Under the pieces are notes generated by a model. It was not told the origin of the DNA. It searched no databases and saw nothing but the letters and a program-made list of their open reading frames with translations. Source: Rhodoblastus acidophilus (lineage in GTDB: Bacteria > Pseudomonadota > Alphaproteobacteria > Rhizobiales > Beijerinckiaceae). Taken from it: 64,000 nucleotides of DNA. The position numbers and the translations under genes were made by a program. The DNA lies in contig NZ_WNKS01000001.1 of assembly GCF_009720655.1 (NCBI RefSeq), forward strand, positions 372,001 through 436,000. The letters run 5' to 3'. This document shows positions 28,139 through 37,180 of the stretch, piece after piece (position 1 is the stretch's first letter; every line of letters starts with the position of its first letter).

Positions 28139-31100
28139 ATGACGCTGCGGGAAAGCGGTTTCGAATCGTACTTCGAAGGCGCGCCGACGGGCTTCGCCAT
28201 CGTGCTGGAGGCGTCGGGGTTCGTCGCCGTCAATGACGCCCTGCGGCGGATGCTCGGCTATGGGCCGGATGAACTCCTCGGCAAGACGTTCGCCGACATC
28301 ATCCACCCCGACGATTTTGCGGGCGAACCCTGGTGCGGGCTTTTTGCCCCGGACGCGCCTCCCGTCAGGCGGGAGCTGCGCTGCGTCACGAAAAACCGTG
28401 AAACGCTGTGGGTCGCTCTGACCGCCTGGACGCTGAGCGGCTCCGCCGGCGCGCGGGGGCGCGCCATGGTCTCCATCGAGGACATAGGCGCGCGCAAGCA
28501 AAGCGAGGCTGAACTTGAAACAACGATCCAGCGCCTGAATGAAGCGCAACGGGTCGCCGGCGTCGGCCATTGGGCCGTAAATCTGCAAACCGGTCTGGCC
28601 TGCTGGTCGGACGAGGTTTTTCGAATCTTCGGCCGCGACCCCTCGCTCGGCGCGCCGGGAAATTACCGGGATTGCCGCGGCAATTTCGCGCCCGACGACT
28701 GGGCGAAGATCGAGAACGCCATTCAGCGCCTCCAGCAAACGGGCGTCCTTTACGAACTCGACGTCGAACTCCTTCGCGCGGACGGCGAAAGACGGTGGGT
28801 GACGCTGCGGGGCGAAAGCGACGTCGATGCGGCGGGCCGCTGCATCATGATCCGCGGCGCCGTGAAGGACATCACCCGTAGCAAGCAGGCCGAGCGGTCG
28901 CTTTATGAAAGCAGGGAGTTGCTGAAACTGTTCATCGAACATGCGCCGGCCGCCCTGGTGATGTTCGACAAGGAGATGCGCTTTCTCGCCGCCAGTCGCC
29001 GCTGGATCGACATCCACGACCTGCGGGGACGGGAAATCGTCGGTTGCGGACTTTACGAGATCATACCCGACATCCCGGAGCGCTGGAGGGCGATCAACGT
29101 CCGATGTCTCGCCGGCGAGGTCATGAGGGCGGACCACGATCGCTTCGATCGCGCGGATGGATCCGTTCTGTTCCTGCGCTGGGAGGTCCGGCCCTGGCGT
29201 GACGCCGCCGGCGAAATCGGCGGCCTCATCCTGTTCATGGAGGACCTCACCGAGCGCACGCGCTCGCAGGTGCGGCTCAAGCAAAGCGAAGAGCGGCTGG
29301 ACGCCATACTGGATGCGGTCGACGCCTGCATCTACCTGAAGGACAGGCAGGGGCGCTATCTGTTCGCCAACGCAGCCGTGCGCCGGATCTGGAGCGCTGA
29401 ACTCGAGGAGATCGTCGGGTTCACGGACGAAAAATTCTTCGATGCGGAGACGGTCGCCCGCGTTCGCGAAATCGACCGCCGTGTGCTGGAAAACGGGGAG
29501 ACCCTGCGGCAGGAGGAGCCTGTCGCCGTCCTCGGGACCGGCGAATCGGCGACTTATCTTTCGTTCAAGCTCCCGCTGCGCGACCCCGATGGCGCCGTCT
29601 GCGCCCTGTGCGGCATTTCCACCGACATCACCGAGCGCGTGCGCGCCGAAGAGCGCCTGGCCGATTCCGAGCGGCGATATCGCTCGTTGTTCGAAAACAT
29701 GAACAGCGCGCTCGCGGTGTTCGAGGTCGTTCAGGGCGAAGATGGCCGGCCCGTCGATCTGGTTTACGTTGCGTGCAACAAGCACGTGGAGTCCGTGACC
29801 AAGCTCAAGGCTTCGGACGTCGTCGGCAAGCGTCTGACCCAGGTCTTGCCGGGCATCGAGAACGATTCCGTCGATTGGATCGGAAGTCTCGGCGAGGTCG
29901 CCTTGAGCGGTGCGCCGGTCCAACTCGAGGGCTATTCGGACTCCCTGGGCGCGCACTTCCTGGTCGCCGCCCATCAGTCCGCCCCGCGGCAATGCGCGGC
30001 GAACTTCCAGGACATTTCGAAACGTGTCCAGCACGAAGCGGAAATCCGGCGCCTCAATGCCGACCTCGAGCGCCGCGTCGCCGAGCGCACCGCCGAAGTG
30101 CAGGCCAAGGAACGTTTCCTGAGGATGATCACCGATGCGGCGCCCGGCATTCTCGGCTACTGGGACGCCGGATTGCGCAACAGGTTCGCCAACCGCCGCT
30201 ATCTCGAATGGTTTGGCGTCACGCCCGAGTGGGTCGAGGGACGCGACATGGTCGAAGTGCTCGGCCCCGAGTTATGCGCGGCCGCCGAGCCGCATGTGCG
30301 CGCGGTCTTGAGAGGCGAACCGCAGCGGTTTGAGCGTCGCATCGCCAGACTCAACGGCGCGGATGTCTATGTCCTGACCCATTACGTTCCGGACGTTGTC
30401 GACGGAGAGGTGCGCGGCTTCGTCGTCGAGATTTCCGACATCACCGACTTCAAGCGGGCGCAGGCCAAATTGGGCGAGCAGGTGAGGGAGTACGAAGACC
30501 TCTACAACAACGCGCCTTGCGGCTATCATTCGCTCGATCGCGATGGCGTCATCGTCGGGATCAACGATACCGAATTGTCCTGGCTTGGGGTCACGCGCGA
30601 GGAGGTCGTCGGCAAGCGGCGCTTGTCCGAATTTCTTTCGGAAAAATCGAAGGAGGTTTTCAGGCGGACATTTCCTTCCCTGATCGCCACCGGCCGTCTC
30701 GACGAACTTGAGATCGAGTTGCGGAAGGCAAACGGCGACCTGTCGCCCGTCCTTGTCTCGGCGACCGCGTTGAAGGGACCGGATGGCGAATTCCAGAACA
30801 CCCGATCCGTGATGCTGGATTTTTCCCGCCTGCGCAGGGAGCAGGAGACCTTGCGCCAGGTGATGAGGGCCGCGCCCATGGCGGTGCGTGTGGCGTCGCT
30901 GGCGGACAACAAACTGTTGTTTGTGAATCGCGCCTTTGCGGAGCTTGTTTGTCGCGCGGAGGAAGACGCGTTGGGGTGGGACATCCGCAGCGGATATCGC
31001 GACCCCGCGGTTTTCGACGAAATTTGCGAACGTCTCGCCCGTGGCGAGGTTGTGCTGAATCGGTTGGTGGAGTTCTATCGTCCCGACCAGCCTGAGCGTC

Positions 31101-32968
31101 CGTCAGTTTGGGCGTTGGCTTCGTTCATGACCATCCCTTACGAAGGACAACCCGCTTCGCTGGCGTGGCTCTACGATGTGACCGCGCTCCACGACGCCAG
31201 ATTGGTCGCTGAACGCGCGACGGCGGCGCGATCGCAGTTCCTGGCCAACATGAGCCACGAAATCCGCACCCCGATGAACGCCATCCTCGGCTTCACCCGC
31301 CTGCTCGACATCGACAATCCGACCCCCGCACAGGCCGACCGTCTCGCCAAGATCAATGTGGCCGCGCAACATCTCCTGGTGCTGATCGACGACATCCTCG
31401 ATCTCGCGCGGATCGAGGCCGGCGGCCTGAAACTCGAGGAGCGCGACTTTGACCTCGGCCAGTTGTTCGACGATGTCGCCTCGCTGATCGGTTCCGGCGC
31501 GCGCGAAAAAGGGCTGCAGCTCAATATCGACATGGACAGCATGCCCGAACGTCTGTCCGGCGATGTCACGCGGTTGCGTCAGGCGCTGCTCAATTACGCC
31601 AATAACGCGCTGAAATTCACCGAACGCGGATTCATCACCTTGCGCGCCTCGGCGCTTGAAGAAGGCGACGGCGCGATCCTTGTCCGCTTCGAGGTCGAGG
31701 ATTCCGGCATCGGCGTCGCGCCCGACGTGTTGCCGCGCCTGTTCAGCTCGTTCGAACAGGCGGATGCTTCGATCAAACGCCGTTACGGCGGAACCGGACT
31801 CGGGCTCGCGATCACGCGGCGGCTCGCCGAAGCCATGGGAGGTCAGGCCGGGGTGGACAGCACCCCCGGCGTCGGCAGCACGTTCTGGTTCACGGCGCGG
31901 CTGAAGTCCAGCGCCGGCGTAGCGGAGAAAAACGTCGGGAAGCGGAACTTCGCCGCGCATTTCCGCGGCCGGGCGACGCGCATCCTGCTGGTCGAGGACA
32001 ATGAAATCAATCGGGAAGTGGCCGTCGAACTTTTGCGGGTGGTGGGGCTGAACGCCTCGACCGCCACCAACGGCCTGGAAGCCCTGGACAAGGCGAGGAC
32101 GGAGCCGTTCGACCTCATCCTGATGGATGTGCAGATGCCCGTCATGGACGGCATCGAGGCCGCAAGGGAAATCCGCAAGCTGGCCGGTTGGGAGACGAAG
32201 CCGATTGTGGCGCTGACGGCCAATGTCCTCACCGAGGACCGGCGCGCCTGCCTCGACGCGGGCATGAACGATTTTGTCGCCAAGCCGGTCGATCCGGTCC
32301 AGCTCTATGCGACTCTGGCGCGCCTTCTGCCCCGGGAGTCGAGCGTCCATGCTGCGACGCCCATCGAAAAATCGAACGAGGGGTTTGCGGCGATCCGAGG
32401 CTTGGACGTCGCATCCGGCGTCAGGCGAATGAACGGCGATGTCGAGGCCTACCAGCGTCTGGCCAGACGTTTCGCCGAACTGCACGAAGGGGATATTGGG
32501 CAAATCCGAACGTGTCTGATTCGCGGCGACGCTGAAGGCGCGCGGCTGATCGCTCATACCTTGACGGGCGCCGCCGGAAACGTCGCCGCGATCCTTGTGG
32601 CGGACGCGGCCGGTCGCCTTGAGGGCGCTTTGCGACGCCGGGACGAGGCGGCCGAGATCGAGCGCGCCGCGCGCGAGACGCAGGCGCGCTTGGCGGCGGT
32701 GGTCGCGTCCATCCTTGCCTCGTTCGCGCCAGCAAAACCCACGACCGAGGCGCGCGTCGCCGTGAACGTTCGCGACGTGAAGCGCGCGCTGGACGAACTC
32801 GAGGCGGCGCTCGCCATGAGCGATATTCAAGCTCGGGAGATCGTGGAGGCTTCGGCCTCCACACTCCGAATCGCCTTGGGAAACGCATACGATTCCTTGA
32901 GACGACAGGTCGCGGAGTACCGGTTTCCGCAAGCCCTCGAGACCCTGCGGCGCGCACGAAAATCCTGA
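28139..32968 (+). CDS. Multi-PAS hybrid sensor histidine kinase with receiver and Hpt domains
   Basis: This 1609-aa kinase has no clear membrane helix. Residues 1 to about 1000 are at least seven PAS/PAC units (GYGPDELLGKTFADIIHPDD, RDPSLGAPGN, GRYLFANAAVRRIWSAE, YNNAPCGYHSLDRDG and others) joined by short coiled coils such as the one near 640. HisKA follows with phospho-His 1040 (FLANMSHEIRTPMNAILGFTR), then HATPase_c (NALKFTERG, GTGLGLAITRRLAEAMGG). The receiver domain (about 1280-1395) has phospho-Asp 1330 (LILMDVQMPVMDG) and Lys in DFVAKPVDP. A C-terminal Hpt has His1473 (LIAHTLTGAAGNVA). It is a complete phosphorelay lacking only a response regulator; none is adjacent. The signal is unknown, and a PAS cofactor such as haem or FAD is possible. 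Confidence 0.92.
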   Translation: MTLRESGFESYFEGAPTGFAIVLEASGFVAVNDALRRMLGYGPDELLGKTFADIIHPDDFAGEPWCGLFAPDAPPVRRELRCVTKNRETLWVALTAWTLSGSAGARGRAMVSIEDIGARKQSEAELETTIQRLNEAQRVAGVGHWAVNLQTGLACWSDEVFRIFGRDPSLGAPGNYRDCRGNFAPDDWAKIENAIQRLQQTGVLYELDVELLRADGERRWVTLRGESDVDAAGRCIMIRGAVKDITRSKQAERSLYESRELLKLFIEHAPAALVMFDKEMRFLAASRRWIDIHDLRGREIVGCGLYEIIPDIPERWRAINVRCLAGEVMRADHDRFDRADGSVLFLRWEVRPWRDAAGEIGGLILFMEDLTERTRSQVRLKQSEERLDAILDAVDACIYLKDRQGRYLFANAAVRRIWSAELEEIVGFTDEKFFDAETVARVREIDRRVLENGETLRQEEPVAVLGTGESATYLSFKLPLRDPDGAVCALCGISTDITERVRAEERLADSERRYRSLFENMNSALAVFEVVQGEDGRPVDLVYVACNKHVESVTKLKASDVVGKRLTQVLPGIENDSVDWIGSLGEVALSGAPVQLEGYSDSLGAHFLVAAHQSAPRQCAANFQDISKRVQHEAEIRRLNADLERRVAERTAEVQAKERFLRMITDAAPGILGYWDAGLRNRFANRRYLEWFGVTPEWVEGRDMVEVLGPELCAAAEPHVRAVLRGEPQRFERRIARLNGADVYVLTHYVPDVVDGEVRGFVVEISDITDFKRAQAKLGEQVREYEDLYNNAPCGYHSLDRDGVIVGINDTELSWLGVTREEVVGKRRLSEFLSEKSKEVFRRTFPSLIATGRLDELEIELRKANGDLSPVLVSATALKGPDGEFQNTRSVMLDFSRLRREQETLRQVMRAAPMAVRVASLADNKLLFVNRAFAELVCRAEEDALGWDIRSGYRDPAVFDEICERLARGEVVLNRLVEFYRPDQPERPSVWALASFMTIPYEGQPASLAWLYDVTALHDARLVAERATAARSQFLANMSHEIRTPMNAILGFTRLLDIDNPTPAQADRLAKINVAAQHLLVLIDDILDLARIEAGGLKLEERDFDLGQLFDDVASLIGSGAREKGLQLNIDMDSMPERLSGDVTRLRQALLNYANNALKFTERGFITLRASALEEGDGAILVRFEVEDSGIGVAPDVLPRLFSSFEQADASIKRRYGGTGLGLAITRRLAEAMGGQAGVDSTPGVGSTFWFTARLKSSAGVAEKNVGKRNFAAHFRGRATRILLVEDNEINREVAVELLRVVGLNASTATNGLEALDKARTEPFDLILMDVQMPVMDGIEAAREIRKLAGWETKPIVALTANVLTEDRRACLDAGMNDFVAKPVDPVQLYATLARLLPRESSVHAATPIEKSNEGFAAIRGLDVASGVRRMNGDVEAYQRLARRFAELHEGDIGQIRTCLIRGDAEGARLIAHTLTGAAGNVAAILVADAAGRLEGALRRRDEAAEIERAARETQARLAAVVASILASFAPAKPTTEARVAVNVRDVKRALDELEAALAMSDIQAREIVEASASTLRIALGNAYDSLRRQVAEYRFPQALETLRRARKS

Positions 32969-32992
32969 ATGGGCGGAGGCGTCCAAAAATGG

Positions 32993-34204
32993 TTATTTTT
33001 CAATCCAGGCGGCGATCCGCTTGTAGACCTCGGGGCGGCTGAGCAAATCGAAGTGTCCGGTCTCGCAGGCGATCCATTGCCGATCCGGCGGAAAATCCAG
33101 GGCGAAGTCCCGGTGGCGTCCCAGCGCGCTCATCACCGGGACGAGGCCGTCTCCGATCAGCAGGTCATTCAAGGCTCCGGGCGACGAAGCCGTCGTCGCC
33201 GCAATGGCGTAGCAGGCGACGTCTTCCGGCAGGGGCGCGTGACGCCGCGCATCCGGCTCGCGCGCAAAGCGGTCACGGCCGAGCCAGTCCTCGTCCGCGA
33301 TGAAGCCGTAGCGGAGATCGGTGACGCCGGCGCTGCGGATTTTTCCCAGAGGCGCGAGGGCGCCCGCGTAGGGAATCTGGCCCAAAATGTCTTCCGCCCA
33401 ATTGCCGATCCGCTCAAGCGGCGCGCCGTGGTGGGGCGTCCCGAGAAACACAAGTTTTGAGACCTTCTTCCGCCAGGCGTGGGCGGAGGCTTCTCCCGCC
33501 AGACAGGCGCTGCGCGCGACGAGCCCGCCCATGCTGTGGCCGACGATCAGCAGATCCTCGATCTCCACGGGCCAGGCGGCGACCAGCTCTTCCAGCGCCG
33601 CCGCGAAGGCGCGCCCGTTGGTCGAAACATGGAGGCCGGTGTTGTAGGAGAGCGAAACGGGGGTATAGCCGAAGTCGCGCGCCAGCGCCGCGCCGTGGTC
33701 GTGGCTCCCGCGCCTCCAGTGCAGGTCGCTCATGCAGAGACCGTGGACCAGAACGACGAGCTTGCCGGTGACGTTGGGAAACGCGTGCGACAGGGCCTCG
33801 CTTTTCAGCGCGAGGGTTTGGCCGCCGGAGCGGAAACGCATGGTCAGCGCAAGCGGATTGCCGGTTTCCGCGAGATGGTCGCCCAAAACCCCGTTCAGCG
33901 CCGCAAGCGTCTTTTCCCGCCCCGGCGCGGGCGGCCGCGCCTGCGTCGCCTCGTCCAGCAGCGCCGAGGCGACGCCGGCGCCTTTGGCGGTCAATCGGAA
34001 CGATGCGCCGAGGCCGCGATAGACCAGTCTCGGAATGCCGCGCGCAAGGCCGGGCGCGAGGCGGGCGAGACCCGGCGTGTCGAGGACCGCATGGTGCATG
34101 CGCTCGACGATCCCGGTGATCCCCTCGGCGCCCTCGGCGGCGAGACGCGCGAAACCGAGCGCCTCGGAAAGCGAGAAGGTTTTGGGCTTGGGGGCCATGG
34201 GCAT
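32993..34204 (-). CDS. Alpha/beta hydrolase (lipase-like, PGAP1/esterase type)
   Basis: This protein is about 403 aa. The hydrolase fold spans about residues 145-400: VVLVHGLCMSDLHWRR (oxyanion region), the nucleophile elbow LLIVGHSMGGLVARSA (GxSxG Ser), and a likely catalytic His near the end in CETGHFDLL. The N-terminal 140 residues are a predicted helical region seen in poly-hydroxyalkanoate- or lipase-associated relatives (inference). No signal peptide is seen. The frame is open to 34273; ATG at 34204 (or 34198) is preferred because the protein-like sequence begins there. It is convergent with the kinase. Confidence 0.8.
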   Translation of the reverse strand: MPMAPKPKTFSLSEALGFARLAAEGAEGITGIVERMHHAVLDTPGLARLAPGLARGIPRLVYRGLGASFRLTAKGAGVASALLDEATQARPPAPGREKTLAALNGVLGDHLAETGNPLALTMRFRSGGQTLALKSEALSHAFPNVTGKLVVLVHGLCMSDLHWRRGSHDHGAALARDFGYTPVSLSYNTGLHVSTNGRAFAAALEELVAAWPVEIEDLLIVGHSMGGLVARSACLAGEASAHAWRKKVSKLVFLGTPHHGAPLERIGNWAEDILGQIPYAGALAPLGKIRSAGVTDLRYGFIADEDWLGRDRFAREPDARRHAPLPEDVACYAIAATTASSPGALNDLLIGDGLVPVMSALGRHRDFALDFPPDRQWIACETGHFDLLSRPEVYKRIAAWIEK

Positions 34205-34405
34205 TCGATCCAATGCAGGACGCGCGCCGCCTGACGCTGTATTCAAGATTAGCCTGGAACGACTGGGCTTCACAACCTAAGCTGTTTCGTCAAGGCGAGA
34301 CGCGATATCCGATCCATGCTGCGTTGGCTCCTCCAAGCGTGTAATCATTCTGGTGGTCGAGGGCGGGCTGCGCCGCGTCGACTCCGAAGGCAAAAGGGTC
34401 TCATC

Positions 34406-35326
34406 ATGCGGATACTCGTTGTCGGCGCCGGGGCGCTGGGCGGCTATTTCGGCGGCAGGCTGGCGCAGGCCGGCCGCGACGTCACGTTTCTGCTGCGGCC
34501 GCGCCGCGCCGCGCTTCTGCAAAGGAACGGCCTCTCCATCCTCAGCCCTTGTGGCGATTTTCATCTGGCTAAGCCTCGCATTGTGACGGCGGAGCAGCTG
34601 AAAGACCCGTTCGATCTCATCCTGCTGAGCTGCAAGGCCTATGACCTCGAAGACGCCATGGCTGCTTTCGCCGCCGGCGTCGGCTCCAAAACCGCGATTC
34701 TGCCCATGCTCAACGGCATGAGCCATCTTGACGCGCTGGCCGCGCGATTCGGCGCGGACACATGCCTGGGAGGCCTGTGCCAGATTTCCGCCGGGCTCGA
34801 CGGCGAAGGCCGCATCCAACATTTCAATGATCTTCACTCTCTGGTGTTCGGCGAGTTGGACGGGGCGCCGAGCGCGCGCATGGCGGCGATCGCCTCGGCC
34901 CTGACCAATGCGGGGTTTGAAGCGCAGCCGTGTGAAAAAATCCGCCAGGAAATGTGGGAGAAGTGGATTTTCATCGCCGCGCTGGCCGGGATCACCTGTT
35001 TGATGCGCGCCGCCGTCGGCGACATTGTCGCGGCGGGCGGCGCCGATCTCGCCCTCGCTTTGTTCGACGAAAACGCCGCGATCGCCGCCGCGAACGGTTT
35101 TGCGCCGAGGCCCGCCTCTGTCGAGCGCTCCAAGGGAATCCTGACCGCTAAGGGATCGCCGATCAAGGCGTCGATGTTGCGCGACATCGAGGCGAACAAC
35201 CCGATCGAGGGCGAACACATTTTTGGCGATCTGCTGCGCCGCGCTCAAGGGCCCTCTTCCTTGCTGCGCATCGCTGACCTGCACGCCAGGGCCTATGAAG
35301 CGCAACGGGCGCGCGTATCGGCATGA
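34406..35326 (+). CDS. Ketopantoate reductase family (ApbA/PanE) protein
   Basis: This 306-aa NADPH-dependent reductase has an N-terminal Rossmann motif GAGALGGYFGGRLAQAG (residues 7-23), conserved LLSCKAYDLEDA with the catalytic-region Lys, MLNGMSHLD, and a C-terminal all-helical domain with KWIFIAALAGITCLMR and SMLRDIEANNPIEGEH (the E/D-rich substrate motif). It probably reduces a 2-oxo acid such as 2-dehydropantoate. Many genomes hold paralogs, so it need not be the pantothenate enzyme. ATG at 34406 follows AAGGG; the upstream open frame is not protein-like. Confidence 0.88.
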   Translation: MRILVVGAGALGGYFGGRLAQAGRDVTFLLRPRRAALLQRNGLSILSPCGDFHLAKPRIVTAEQLKDPFDLILLSCKAYDLEDAMAAFAAGVGSKTAILPMLNGMSHLDALAARFGADTCLGGLCQISAGLDGEGRIQHFNDLHSLVFGELDGAPSARMAAIASALTNAGFEAQPCEKIRQEMWEKWIFIAALAGITCLMRAAVGDIVAAGGADLALALFDENAAIAAANGFAPRPASVERSKGILTAKGSPIKASMLRDIEANNPIEGEHIFGDLLRRAQGPSSLLRIADLHARAYEAQRARVSA

Positions 35327-35336
35327 ACCGCGCGGG

Positions 35337-35606
35337 TCAGTGCAGCCGGAATTCCGCGCCGACCAGTTTGATCTCGGCCGGCTTGATCAGGCCGGAATGG
35401 GCGACGATGACCTGATGGATCGCGCCCTCGATTTTTTCGGCCCAAAAATTCAGGAATTTTCGCAATTCGGGGAATTCGGGCTGAAGGTCGTAATTCTGCC
35501 AGACGAATTCCTGGATGATCGCCGGATGATCCGGCATCCGGTAGAGGATATTGGCTGTGGTCATGCCATAGCCCTGCAATTGCTTCACGAAGTCCTTCGA
35601 CACCAT
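35337..35606 (-). CDS. usg: Usg family protein
   Basis: This 89-aa protein matches the alphaproteobacterial Usg family (from memory): DFVKQLQGYGMTTANILYRMPDHP, LQEFVWQNYDLAP-like, and FPELRKFLNFWAEKIEGAIHQVIVAH. The family was named for an ORF upstream of a trp gene; the function is still unknown. It is small, soluble and conserved in Hyphomicrobiales, which supports the taxonomic guess. It stands alone, convergent with the PanE-like gene. Confidence 0.85.
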   Translation of the reverse strand: MVSKDFVKQLQGYGMTTANILYRMPDHPAIIQEFVWQNYDLQPEFPELRKFLNFWAEKIEGAIHQVIVAHSGLIKPAEIKLVGAEFRLH

Positions 35607-35824
35607 CGAAACGCCTCCAATCCAGCCGGGACATTACGGGGCTGTTTTGAAAATATGTCAAGAATCTCAGTTTGTTAGCACTCGATGCGGGCGAGTGCTG
35701 ATTTTCCTGCTTTCGCCCTCTTGAACGCAGGAATTCCGCTTCCCAACTCTCGCCCGGAGCCGCAAGGCGCCAGGTGACACGTTCATTCGCATCGCAGGGT
35801 TTTGATGAAATTTCGTCCCGTCTG

Positions 35825-35949
35825 ATACGGTTTCCGCAAGATCGCTTCGCGATCCGCGAAAACGAAATCGCGCGGAAATCCTTCAGGCGAAGGGCGGATT
35901 TCCGCGCGAGCGGAATACGATTTCCGAACTGGTCCTTCGGAAATCGTAT
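35825..35949 (+). repeat. 125-bp inverted-repeat element, copy 2
   Basis: This copy is identical in length and orientation to copy 1 and differs at only about ten positions. Both copies share flanking TCTG on the left and GAC on the right. It lies immediately upstream of the HtrA-like remnant, so it may have taken part in that gene's decay. The 218-bp stretch between usg and this copy (35607-35824) holds no other feature I can support. Confidence 0.85.
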
Positions 35950-35950
35950 G

Positions 35951-36100
35951 ACTTGCGAGTCGGCCGACGCGCCGATCAACCCCGGCGGCGCGCTGGTGAC
36001 GCTCGACCGCCATTCTCTCCAAGACAGGCGCGAATATCGGCATCGGCTTCGCCGCGCCGATCAATCGCGCGCGACGGGTTTTGGCGCGGCTGGCCGGCTG
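35951..36100 (+). pseudogene. HtrA/DegP-type serine protease remnant
   Basis: Just after the repeat, the plus strand reads ADAPINPGGALVTLDR. This matches the catalytic region of trypsin-like DegP proteases (usually TDAAINPGNSGGPLL) but with the NSG of the active site deleted. Downstream, in another frame, comes SILSKTGANIGIGFAAPINRARRVLARLAG and a stop, the usual next block of the protease domain. The catalytic Ser is gone, one frameshift separates the blocks and all upstream and downstream domains are absent, so this is a decayed fragment. A GC-rich hairpin follows at 36155-36177. Confidence 0.7.
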
Positions 36101-36183
36101 AGCAGGCGAATCCAGCGGCTTCGCGACCGCCGGGCGCGCGCGGCGCCAGCTTTGACCGCCGCCGGGAGGGCGGCGGTGTCTTG

Positions 36184-37008
36184 CTATTGCCGGCTGACGA
36201 CCACTTCGAGATAGTCACTGGGAACCACCATGCTGTCGTCGCCGGAAATGTTGAAGCGGCCGATCAGCTCGATGATGTCGCCCGCCAGCGCTTCGCGTCC
36301 GGAGGCGTCGAGCGCTTCAAAGGCCTTCAGCGCCGGGCCGTAGAAGGCGCGGAACGTGTCGACAAAATGCTGCGCCGAGAGATAGCGGAACACGAAGGCG
36401 CGTTTTCGCGCGACGACCTGTGACGGAGCGAAGCTCGCCTCCAGCCAGTCGCGGGTTCCCCAGATCGCCGGCGATTTTACCCCTGCTGGCGGCGGAAGAT
36501 GCTTTCCGATCGTCTTGAACAACTGGCCGACAAAACCGTCGGGCGTCCAGTTGGCGAGGCCAATCTTCCCGCCGCGTTTGCACACCCGCGCCAGTTCGGC
36601 GGCGGCGCGGCTCTGGTCCGGGCTGAACATCACGCCGAAGGTCGAGACGACCGCGTCAAAAGTTTCGTTGGGGAAGGGAAGGTCCTCGGCGTCGGCGGTC
36701 CTGAAATCGATGTCGAAACCGTCCGCTTCGGCCCGCGCGCGTCCCCGGTCGAGAAGGGTTTGCACGTAATCGGTGGAGGTGACCTTGCACCAGCGCCGGG
36801 CCGCCGCCAGAGTGACATTGCCGTTGCCGGCGGCGACGTCGAGAATTTTTTGGCCGGCGCGCAGGTCCAAGGCTTCCGCGAGGTTTTCGCCGACGATCTG
36901 CAAGGTTGCGCCAATCACGGCATAGTCGCCGGACGACCAGGCGGCCTGTTGCCGCGCCTTGACGGCCTTGAGGTTGGCGGAGGGATGGCATTCGATCACG
37001 GTGTTCAT
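36184..37008 (-). CDS. SAM-dependent methyltransferase (class I)
   Basis: This 274-aa protein has methyltransferase motif I ILDVAAGNGNVTLAAARR (near residue 52), motif II TADAEDLPFPNETFDAVVSTFGVMF, and motif III RVCKRGGKIGLANWTPDGFVG, the Methyltransf_11/25 pattern. The substrate is unknown. ATG at 37008 with GGGAG upstream was chosen; the frame extends to 37050 without a ribosome binding site. It is divergent from the AraC regulator 172 bp away, a common arrangement for a regulator and its target. Confidence 0.85.
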   Translation of the reverse strand: MNTVIECHPSANLKAVKARQQAAWSSGDYAVIGATLQIVGENLAEALDLRAGQKILDVAAGNGNVTLAAARRWCKVTSTDYVQTLLDRGRARAEADGFDIDFRTADAEDLPFPNETFDAVVSTFGVMFSPDQSRAAAELARVCKRGGKIGLANWTPDGFVGQLFKTIGKHLPPPAGVKSPAIWGTRDWLEASFAPSQVVARKRAFVFRYLSAQHFVDTFRAFYGPALKAFEALDASGREALAGDIIELIGRFNISGDDSMVVPSDYLEVVVSRQ

Positions 37009-37180
37009 GGCGGTCTCCCTTGTTTCGAGGCCTCGGCGGCCTCTGCACAAAACCCTACGTCTTCAGGCGCTTGCGCTGAATGACCGGCCTGCCGGCTTTC
37101 TTGCCCGCGCGTCCAGACTTGAAGCCAAAACGTCGCCCTGTGCGTTTGATGCCCGAATGCGGATCAAGGAGATCATGCCA

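Noticed and set aside
28034-30034. 666-codon minus-strand frame opposite the PAS kinase
   Set aside because: It is a shadow of the PAS kinase frame: Arg/Asp/Gly-rich low-complexity translation with no domain.
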